In this document: one piece after another, positions 24,014 through 30,718 of the stretch
Position numbering within the stretch: position 1 is the first letter of the stretch
How the letters are laid out: the number at the start of each line of letters is the position of its first letter
Origin: CAZUZS01 sp964624795
GTDB lineage: Bacteria > Calditrichota > Calditrichia > RBG-13-44-9
Assembly: GCA_964624795.1 (NCBI GenBank)
Contig: CAZUZS010000062.1
Coordinates: 1 to 30,718 of the forward strand
Reading direction: 5' to 3'
Length of the DNA: 30,718 bases
Notes under the pieces: model-generated
Told to the model about the DNA's origin: nothing
Seen by the model: the letters and a program-made list of their open reading frames with translations, nothing else
The model's database searches: none
Made by a program: the position numbers and the translations under genes

Positions 24014-24307
24014 AATTAATATGCTCCGTTGTTTTGGATGTTTTTAAAAAATTAGGTTTTCTTTCCTTTATAGCGATATTCTCTTTATTCAATCGGTCAA
24101 ATTGATTGATGGCGTCATCTCGGTGTGGGCTATGGGATTTTTAATTGANNNNNNNNNNNNNNNNNNNNNNNNNNNNNNNNNNNNNNNNNNNNNNNNNNNN
24201 NNNNNNNNNNNNNNNNNNNNNNNNNNNNNNNNNNNNNNNNNNNNNNNNTATCACGGCGGTTCGGATGGGCTAGTCGGGAACACTTGAAACTGCTTACAAA
24301 AATTGAT
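24014..24307. other. Intergenic region containing the third scaffold gap
   Basis: 100 N occupy 24149-24248. On either side I see only AT-rich DNA without a gene or a clear attC site. The gap separates the cassette-like zone from the antiporter operon, so their true distance is unknown. Confidence 0.7.
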
Positions 24308-26275
24308 TCATTTAATTGCCTGGTCAAACATCGCCTGAAAAGCTGAAAGTTGTCGTGCATTTCCAATTACTGCCAATAAATCCCCGGAAGCAAAGCGGAA
24401 GTTCGCACCGGGGTTCGAATGTAAATTTCCATTGCGCATTACACCCACTACCGAAACGCCGGTTCTGTCACGAATGGCCAGATCCTTCATCAGATTGCCA
24501 ATAAGGGAGCTTCCCGTTGGCAGTTGGATCCAGTTTAATTCCAACAGGTGTGTTGCGTCTTGCAGTCGTTTTAGGGTTTCATAATCAATTTTATTCCGGT
24601 AAAGGGCTGCATACATGTCTTTGCGAACAACATCCGTAAATTTATAAATTTCCGTTGCGGGCATATTCAAATGCAATAACGCCTGGCGAGTAATTTCCAG
24701 ACTGGCTTCAAATTCCGGTTGAACAACTTCGTACACACCATATTCCTGGAGCGTTTTCATTTGATCTGCTCCTTCAGCCCTCGCCACAATGTGAAGGGAC
24801 GGATTAATCCGTCGGACCTGTTCAACAATCATTTGGGTGGTAAGAATAGCAGGAATGGTGCTTATCAAGAGGCGTGCTTTCTCAGGTTTAGCTGCCCTTA
24901 GCACCACTTCCTGACTGACATCCCCAAAGATTACGGGATATTTAGCTGTTTTCGCCTGTTCAACTCTGCGATAATCTAATTCCACCACTACAAAATCGAG
25001 TTTTAAACGCTGCAAAACCTGCGCGACATACTGACCAACCCTTCCTCCTCCTGCAATAATTACATGATCATGTAATCCGGTCTCCGGAAGATTTTGAGTC
25101 TGAACCGGCTCGTGCTTGAACAAACGTCTGCGAAGCATATAAAGTGGAGCACTTAATCCGGAAATAATTGGCGTAAAAACCATTGTAATGATGGCTGTGT
25201 TAAGTACCAATGAATATAATCCCATATCGATTGAACGGGTACTGAGGCCGACCTGAGCAAGAACAAACGAGAACTCGCCGACCTGAAAAAGCCCCAGGCT
25301 AAGGGCCAGCGGCACAATATTGCGATAGCGAAATAAAGGCGCCAGCATTCCAAAAATAAGTGCTTTTCCAGCGGAAATTAATAGCACAACCAGAAGCACG
25401 GTTTTCCAGTTAGCTATTAAAAAACCAGGATCTAACAACATGCCGACAGAGACGAAAAAAAGGAGAACAAATAAATCCCGCACCGGGATAATGTCACTCA
25501 GAGCCTGATGGCCATAGTCCGACTCGCTCAAAACTAAACCGGCAACAAAGGCTCCGAAAGCATATGACAAACCAAAAAGGTGAGTTGCGTAACCAATCCC
25601 CAAGCCGATTGCGGTGACCGCCAAAAGGAACAATTCCCGCGAATTCCAACCCGCAATATAGGCCAAAAGCCAGGGGATTACACGAGTGCCAAGAAATATC
25701 ATTAACACAAGAAATATCGCAGCGCGCACAGCCGCCAGTCCCAGAAGTGGCAGACTGCTCTGAGGATTGCTCAACATCGGCAGAATGATCATCATCGGGA
25801 CAACTGCCAGATCCTGAACAATCAGCATTCCGATCATCACCCGGCTGGAAAGCGTACCGAGTCGCCCCTGGCTCATCAAGGTTTTCAAAGTCACCATGGT
25901 GCTTGAAAGTGAAAACAGCGCGCCAAGCCATAGCGATGGGATCATATCCAAATCCAGGAAGCGCCCAATGCCAAAGCCAAAAGAGATGGTAAGCAGGATT
26001 TGTATGGGAGTGCCGATAATAGCGATATTCCGAACCGGCTTTAACTCTTTCAGTGAAAACTCGAGCCCCAGTGCGAACAGCAACAGCGCAATACCAATCT
26101 CCGCCAATAGTTCGATATTACGAACCTCAGTAATAGGAATTATGCCGGCATACGGGCCAACCAGTACTCCGGCCAAAATGTAGCCCAGTATGAGCGGTTG
26201 TTTCAGTTGCTGCGCTAGTATTCCTCCGATTAATCCGGCAACAACAATTATTGAAAGGTCAGCAGCTATTCCCAT
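24308..26275 (-). CDS. CPA2-family cation:proton antiporter with RCK domain (KefB/YbaL-like)
   Basis: The 655-residue protein has about 12 membrane segments in residues 1-385, with GYILAGVLVGPYAGIIP (31-47), LLLFALGLEFSLKEL (64-78) and MLIVQDLAVVP (150-160). The last carries the transport Asp155. A TrkA-N/RCK domain follows from about 403, with the nucleotide-binding IIAGGGRVGQYVA (406-418) and FGDVSQEVVLRAA. A TrkA-C-like domain closes the protein (about 565-655). It should exchange K+ or Na+ for H+ at the inner membrane under nucleotide control. Its start overlaps the nhaA stop by 10 bases, so the two are translationally coupled. Confidence 0.93.
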   Translation of the reverse strand: MGIAADLSIIVVAGLIGGILAQQLKQPLILGYILAGVLVGPYAGIIPITEVRNIELLAEIGIALLLFALGLEFSLKELKPVRNIAIIGTPIQILLTISFGFGIGRFLDLDMIPSLWLGALFSLSSTMVTLKTLMSQGRLGTLSSRVMIGMLIVQDLAVVPMMIILPMLSNPQSSLPLLGLAAVRAAIFLVLMIFLGTRVIPWLLAYIAGWNSRELFLLAVTAIGLGIGYATHLFGLSYAFGAFVAGLVLSESDYGHQALSDIIPVRDLFVLLFFVSVGMLLDPGFLIANWKTVLLVVLLISAGKALIFGMLAPLFRYRNIVPLALSLGLFQVGEFSFVLAQVGLSTRSIDMGLYSLVLNTAIITMVFTPIISGLSAPLYMLRRRLFKHEPVQTQNLPETGLHDHVIIAGGGRVGQYVAQVLQRLKLDFVVVELDYRRVEQAKTAKYPVIFGDVSQEVVLRAAKPEKARLLISTIPAILTTQMIVEQVRRINPSLHIVARAEGADQMKTLQEYGVYEVVQPEFEASLEITRQALLHLNMPATEIYKFTDVVRKDMYAALYRNKIDYETLKRLQDATHLLELNWIQLPTGSSLIGNLMKDLAIRDRTGVSVVGVMRNGNLHSNPGANFRFASGDLLAVIGNARQLSAFQAMFDQAIK

Positions 26276-27504
26276 AATTGATTGTCTCTCTTGAGCGCCC
26301 TCTTAGCCGCTTCTTTTGATTTTACTTTCTGGACCAAGGAAAATCTCAAAACGATATACCCACATATTCCTGAAAGAATCGATCCTAAAATGATTCCTAA
26401 TCGTTCGTCAAATAACAGATTTACGCCTGTTTCCTCAAACGCGAGTGAACCAATGAACAGGCTCATTGTAAAACCAACACCGCATAATATAGATGTGCCG
26501 TAAAGTGACAACCAGGATACACCCGCCGGCAATTTTGCCAAGTTTAGTTTGATTGCTATCCAGCATAGTGCGATTATTCCAATTTGTTTTCCCAGAAATA
26601 ATCCGGAAGTAATCCCGATCGAGACGTTATGCATTAGCTGCGCCAGGCCGGTGCTTTTCAGGCTGATTCCGGCATTCGTAAATGCAAATATTGGCAGGAT
26701 GACAAACGCAACCAAAGTGTGAAGATCATGCTCTAATTCTCTGAGCGGCGATCTATCCGCATCTTTGCGCGATTGAATGGGGATAAATATTGCAAGAATT
26801 ACCCCTGCTAAGGTTGCGTGCACGCCCGACTTTAATAACGCCACCCACATAATAATTCCCACCCCCCAATATATGCTGCGTTCTTCCAGTCCAAATCTAT
26901 TAAGTAAATAGAGGGTTAAAATGCAGAATCCGGCAACAATCAGGGATGCAAAGGATATCTTTGCTGTATAAAAGAATGCAATGATCAGGATAGCGCCAAT
27001 ATCATCAAAAATGGCGAGTGAGGTAAGAAAGATTTTCAGGCTCACCGGAACACGCGTACCCAGTAATGCCAGGATGCCGAGTGCGAACGCAATATCTGTT
27101 GCCGCTGGTATGGCCCACCCTTTGATGGCCACAGGATCGTTGTAGTTCAATAACAAATAGATTGCCGCGGGAACTAACATTCCACCAATAGCTCCAAAAG
27201 CGGGAAGCATCACTTTTCGCATATCGGAAAGTTCGCCTTGTACAATTTCCCGTTTTAGCTCCAGGCCCACCAGCAGAAAAAACAACGCCATCAGTCCATC
27301 ATTGATCCAAAGCAACAGCGGTTTGGCTATTTCGAGAGTTCCAATGCGGATATGAACTGGCGTGTCAATAACCAGCTCGTAGTAAACAGACAGAGGAGAA
27401 TTCGCAATAATAATTGCCAGTATTGCAGCAGCCATCAGTATAATGCCGCCACTGGACTCCATTTTAAAAAAGCTCTTAAGAAATGATCTATAAGAATTAT
27501 CCAT
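26266..27504 (-). CDS. nhaA: Na+/H+ antiporter NhaA
   Basis: I choose the ATG at 27504 (412 residues), which overlaps the fic stop codon by 8 bases and has AGGG 8 bases upstream. A TTG 12 codons earlier is less likely. Hallmarks are LFFLLVGLELKREIVQGEL, GWAIPAATDIAFALGILALL (Asp137) and SLAIFDDIGAILIIAFFY, where Asp167-Asp168 match the paired transport aspartates Asp163-Asp164 of E. coli NhaA. The length is normal. It exchanges two protons for one sodium ion and serves sodium and pH balance. Because the upstream sugar symporter uses sodium, it could also help maintain that gradient. Confidence 0.96.
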   Translation of the reverse strand: MDNSYRSFLKSFFKMESSGGIILMAAAILAIIIANSPLSVYYELVIDTPVHIRIGTLEIAKPLLLWINDGLMALFFLLVGLELKREIVQGELSDMRKVMLPAFGAIGGMLVPAAIYLLLNYNDPVAIKGWAIPAATDIAFALGILALLGTRVPVSLKIFLTSLAIFDDIGAILIIAFFYTAKISFASLIVAGFCILTLYLLNRFGLEERSIYWGVGIIMWVALLKSGVHATLAGVILAIFIPIQSRKDADRSPLRELEHDLHTLVAFVILPIFAFTNAGISLKSTGLAQLMHNVSIGITSGLFLGKQIGIIALCWIAIKLNLAKLPAGVSWLSLYGTSILCGVGFTMSLFIGSLAFEETGVNLLFDERLGIILGSILSGICGYIVLRFSLVQKVKSKEAAKRALKRDNQLWE

Positions 27505-28330
27505 ATTTTTGCCCTGGTATTTTTTTGGCGACAATACCAAAAAATCCTGAGATTCGTTCCAAAGTTTCCAGATAACTGTATTCCAGGAAATTACTCAGTG
27601 GCTTAGCATCCAGAAGACTACATTCCTCAAGCGAATCCAGGTAATTGTCTTTGTAATCCGTCATAATTACATCATAGTAAAAGCCATGAAATAACATTAC
27701 ATAATCGCCCAGTGCACGCGCAATTCGGCCATTGCCGTCTTCAAATGGATGAACGTGAGCAATAAGGTAATGCGCCTGCGCTGAAGTTTCAAGGATGTCG
27801 AAGAAATTATCTTCCGAGACTGGTTCGTATGAAAATAAGCGTTCATTGATGGTTGCAAATTGTTGCTGAAGAAGCGATGACATCTGTAAAAAATGTGGTG
27901 GCCTATGGCTCACGAGACGGATTTTAACTTCCGATTGGCGACACTGTCCTGCACCCTCCGGCCAACTGTCTTTGAACATCTTGCGATGCATTTCGAGAAG
28001 CATTGATATGGTAATTTTTGTACGCTGAAGCGCCAGTTTCTCAAGCCATCTCAGCATGGCCTCCTGGCCGTTTAGTTCGATGTATGCTTTATGGTATTCT
28101 CTCGAAATCCGGGACTTGTTTTTTACGCCGGCATTATGAAGCAGGAGTTGCAAAAATACCCGGTCAACTCTCTTATCCTCGATAACGTTTGAATGAACAG
28201 CTTTGAGACAGCGAAGCGCGGTCATTGTCTCTTCCCGGGCTAAAGGATAGTTTTCACCAAGCCTCCTGAGATGCATAAACATTTCCAACAGACGCTTCTT
28301 TTCGGATCGGGTTAAAACAACTAATGCCAT
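27497..28330 (-). CDS. Fic-domain protein (probable AMP transferase)
   Basis: I prefer the ATG at 28330 (277 residues), since the frame to 28366 would need a TTG without a ribosome site. The Fic core is intact, HPFEDGNGRIAR, with catalytic His194. An N-terminal helix reads AVHSNVIEDKRV, close to the autoinhibitory S/TxxxE(G/N) motif (Ser47, Glu51), so the enzyme is probably self-inhibited (class II). Fic proteins usually transfer AMP to hydroxyl side chains of a target. Its 3' end overlaps nhaA, an unusual linkage that invites the idea of antiporter control, but a target is not shown. The C-terminal 75 residues have no known motif. Confidence 0.92.
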   Translation of the reverse strand: MALVVLTRSEKKRLLEMFMHLRRLGENYPLAREETMTALRCLKAVHSNVIEDKRVDRVFLQLLLHNAGVKNKSRISREYHKAYIELNGQEAMLRWLEKLALQRTKITISMLLEMHRKMFKDSWPEGAGQCRQSEVKIRLVSHRPPHFLQMSSLLQQQFATINERLFSYEPVSEDNFFDILETSAQAHYLIAHVHPFEDGNGRIARALGDYVMLFHGFYYDVIMTDYKDNYLDSLEECSLLDAKPLSNFLEYSYLETLERISGFFGIVAKKIPGQKYG

Positions 28331-28645
28331 ATTTGAGTATCTTTCCTGAGATAATATGTGACTCAAAGAGCCATGATTAATAACTTTTATTTTGCATACC
28401 GGGTAGATCGCGCGGCCTGCACCCGATCCCCCCTGAGAACCGTATGTTTACCCCGGGAAAAAGGATATTATTTTATGTGGTGACACTTTCCAATCATACC
28501 GATGAGGCATATCGGCTCGACTTTCGGCAAGCTATACTTTACTACCTGAATATGTTCCGCCCCAAACGCGGGAGGGGTAAGCGGAGCTCAGCACCCGTGG
28601 AATTTTTGTATCTAAAACAATTTTATTCAAAAGATTTTCAGAATA
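28331..28645. other. Intergenic region upstream of fic
   Basis: No gene is supported. A 79-codon plus-strand frame here shows no motif and overlaps the OMP gene end. The fic operon promoter should lie here, along with the intron-like scrap annotated separately. Confidence 0.5.
28398..28446 (-). mobile_element. Possible group II intron 3'-end remnant
   Basis: On the minus strand CATACGGTTCTCAGGGGGG, then GATCGGGTGC...CGATCTACCC, resembles the second half of domain V (TACGGTTC) plus the domain VI stem and 3' terminus of bacterial group II introns. The first half of domain V and any reverse transcriptase are absent, so at most this is a short relic. Confidence 0.3.
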
Positions 28646-29392
28646 TTAGAAGTGAAATATCATCCCGAAGGATGCATAGTTGAGCAGGGCAAAATTATAT
28701 ACCTCATCATTGTCGGCGCCACCTTCAAGGATTCTATATCCGGCTTTTAGAGCAATTTTATTGGTTGCTTCTATAATTAATCCGGCAAAAACATCTTCAG
28801 CGCGACCTTGCGGTGCGGCAAGCGCATCACCATCAAGCAGAAAAGCAACCTTATTGGCAAATTTCCATAAGCCTCGAAAGTGGAGTATTGGCACAAAACC
28901 GACATTCGTTTTTTCCGATTCGTGGCCGTCTCCTTTAATAGCAATTTTCGCATCACGTATTTTAGCAGTAAATCCAACGCCTAACTCGAATTTATTGCTT
29001 CTTAGAAAATCGTAGCGGTAAATTAATCGATAGGAATTGAATTGGTAAGTTGCTTTCAAGGGGGTATTAGCCGGGAATGTTTCACCTTCGAATATGAGAT
29101 CGCGATCTAATTGCCCGGTAGAATTAATGGATAAGGGTGCATAAAGAGCACCTAAATGATGGCGATCATTGAAATTATAGAATACTCGAATTCGGTAGAA
29201 AATTTCAGGATCGGCTTCAAGATTTTCTGAAAGGGAAAAAAGCGTTCCTCCTTCCCCAGGGATTCTTACATCGTTATATCCGCTATGTACAATGCCTGAT
29301 TCAATGTCCAGATCTACTTGTGAAAAGACTTTGGGAGCAAGCGAAAAGACAATGCTCCACAAAATAAGGGAAAAACTGAAAATTCTTTTCAT
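28646..29392 (-). CDS. Outer-membrane beta-barrel protein
   Basis: The 248-residue protein has a signal peptide ending near KVFSQ. The rest consists of alternating hydrophobic and aromatic strands (YRIRVFYNFNDRHHLGALYA, FNSYRLIYRYDFL, FELGVGFTAKIRDAKIAIKG, KIALKAGYRILEGG) and ends in a terminal Phe (GMIFHF). A C-terminal aromatic residue is the classical Bam recognition signal. It is probably an 8-10 strand barrel. No specific family or ligand is recognised. AAGGAG lies 6 bases before the ATG. Confidence 0.85.
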   Translation of the reverse strand: MKRIFSFSLILWSIVFSLAPKVFSQVDLDIESGIVHSGYNDVRIPGEGGTLFSLSENLEADPEIFYRIRVFYNFNDRHHLGALYAPLSINSTGQLDRDLIFEGETFPANTPLKATYQFNSYRLIYRYDFLRSNKFELGVGFTAKIRDAKIAIKGDGHESEKTNVGFVPILHFRGLWKFANKVAFLLDGDALAAPQGRAEDVFAGLIIEATNKIALKAGYRILEGGADNDEVYNFALLNYASFGMIFHF

Positions 29393-30281
29393 TTATTACT
29401 CCTTTTAGCTTCTGGATTATCCTTTTTTACTGCAACGAGGCGTAAATTACTAAGCTTCCGCCCCGATTCCAACCTATGCGTAGCGGAACTTCTTTTCAAA
29501 CAGTTGGAACATTGCAAAAATTTGGCAAACAATTACCGGGGACTACCATTAATTTGGCAGATAACACTCTCATATAGTTGACCGTTCTTAATGATTAGAG
29601 TATCCGTGCCATAGGGTCGACGATCTCATGTCCATATCCCATCTATGGGGAGAGACTGACTCGCAGCCTACAAAATAAGGTTGCAAGAAAAATTAAATCA
29701 TATGATAATCTAAAAAACAACATTTTTAAATATATCTTAAGTAAAAACGCCTAATCGGGATAGGGCGGGGTCTCGCAACTTTGATTGTCCCACACCATGC
29801 AGCACCAATCGCCAGTAAACAGTCCGGATACAGCTCCGCCACGTCACTTACATAACTTGTGGCAATAGCAAGATTTTGGGAACCTCTCGCCAACTCCGGG
29901 TCTGAAAATGGGCCAAAAAACTTAAACGAACTAATAATCACCGCTATTCTGTATTAAATAGCTAATATCTTGATTTGGAAAACATCTTCTTGAAATGATT
30001 CGTAACAGTTCTTTTCATGAATGAAAACCCCTTGTTACAAAAGCAATCTATTATCTGTTAGCCATATAAATCAAGAAAAAATTGTCCTTTGATGTAATTT
30101 TTTCATTCCCATTGAATTAATATAAATCAGAGCGTTGCGTCGATTCAAACATGAATGGGTGCTCTTTAAAACTCTTCACAAAACTGGTATAAAGAAAGTA
30201 GAGGAGAAATCTGCCTTATGATCGGCCTCGCTCGCCCCCATAGTTTCAACAAAAATCAACCCAAACAAGGAGATGAGAAAT
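29393..30281. other. Long stretch without a supported gene
   Basis: About 890 bases with no convincing coding region, tRNA or repeat array. A 71-codon minus-strand frame (29726-29941) lacks a motif and ribosome site. The OMP gene promoter presumably lies at the left end. The DNA may be decayed accessory sequence. Confidence 0.5.
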
Positions 30282-30428
30282 ATGAAATTATCTTTATCAT
30301 CTGTAACCGATTACTTGGGATGCCCGCTTATGTTTAAATTCAAGCATCCTGAGCAGCATGAAGATTTGACTTTGAATCCGCCGAAGGACCTCGAATTCAG
30401 CCACAGCTATGCGGGAGCCGTATCATAA
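30282..30428 (+). pseudogene. Short ORF resembling the start of a PD-(D/E)XK nuclease
   Basis: This is the only plausible plus-strand gene start in the window. AAGGAG lies 9 bases before the ATG and the 48-residue product reads MKLSLSSVTDYLGCPLMFKF. The S.v..Y..CP..FKF pattern is the opening of PD-(D/E)XK (AddB/RecB-type) nuclease domains. It ends at a TAA after EFSHSYAGAVS, about where the family reaches its first helix and active site. It is therefore likely a truncated or frameshifted gene rather than a complete one. Confidence 0.4.
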
Positions 30429-30718
30429 CCGGCGTCGATACAGAGAGCGAATTTTGGAATCCTCTTGAGCGTTCTTTTGTATACAACCATTTCCAATAAC
30501 CTTTAGCACTGCATAGGGAGAATCATGTGGGGGCTGGCCGGCCATCCGGCTGGTAGTAAAATTTGGCAATCCAAAGGGAAAAAGAATCGGAAAACAATAA
30601 TTCTTTATGAGCATGACCTTTTTACAGCCTACAAAGAAGGCGATACAACCAGATAATTTTACAATGAAGCGAGTTTGTCTGCGCCGGTAATTATCGGTAT
30701 AGCATTCGGGCTTGCGAT
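30429..30718. other. Window end, no intact gene
   Basis: Short frames such as KTIILYEHDLFTAYKEGDTTR followed by a stop might continue the nuclease-like gene in another frame, but the link is weak. No other feature is seen. Confidence 0.4.

Noticed and set aside
29726..29941. A 71-codon minus-strand frame
   Set aside because: No ribosome site, no motif, and surrounding sequence shows no coding character.
30231..30270. GTTTCAAC...ATCAACCC, reminiscent of a CRISPR repeat
   Set aside because: Only one copy is present, there are no spacers, and no cas genes are seen; it is the leader of the nuclease-like ORF.

Overview
The window looks like a scaffold piece from an uncultured bacterium of the FCB group (Calditrichota, KSB1, Ignavibacteria or Bacteroidota-like). 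The evidence is a secreted protein ending in a QNYPNPFNP-type C-terminal sorting domain (type IX secretion style), a Bacteroidota-type HU-related DNA-binding protein, many lipoprotein and Sec signal peptides, and an outer-membrane beta-barrel. Three runs of exactly 100 N (19481-19580, 22767-22866, 24149-24248) are scaffold gaps, so this is probably a draft or metagenome assembly. Nearly every gene lies on the minus strand. I assigned functions by reading motifs; no database search was possible.

Layout by coordinate. 1-108 is the start of a response-regulator gene cut by the window edge. 341-4297 encodes a secreted S8 peptidase and a secreted sorting-domain protein. 4715-19068 is a carbohydrate-use locus, transcribed right to left: an exported amidohydrolase, the remnant of an M1 peptidase gene, a GH-D lipoprotein, a 47-residue membrane peptide overlapping a SIS-domain isomerase, a PfkB kinase, a sodium:solute symporter, a LamG lipoprotein, a Tat-exported putative glycosidase, a GH27 enzyme and a GH36-like lipoprotein. 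A plausible reading is that exported alpha-galactosidase-type enzymes release a sugar, the symporter imports it, and the isomerase and kinase channel it inward. The exact sugar is unresolved. Base composition visibly drops between the 8.5-17 kb part and the GH27/GH36 genes, and a large palindromic repeat sits at that break.

19-24 kb is an accessory zone: short tandem repeats, a doubled palindromic operator-like site, the HU-like gene, a broken WD40 gene butted against a broken IS3-type transposase, and then what I read as an integron gene-cassette array. The array has a GNAT acetyltransferase and three small unknown ORFs, all on the minus strand, with attC-like sites at their 3' ends. No integrase is visible, so it would be a CALIN (cluster of attC sites lacking an integron-integrase) or part of a larger integron.

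24.3-28.3 kb is a tight, overlapping operon of a Fic protein, NhaA and a CPA2-type antiporter with an RCK domain. It is followed by a possible group II intron scrap, an outer-membrane protein gene, and mostly empty DNA holding one short plus-strand ORF that resembles the start of a PD-(D/E)XK nuclease.
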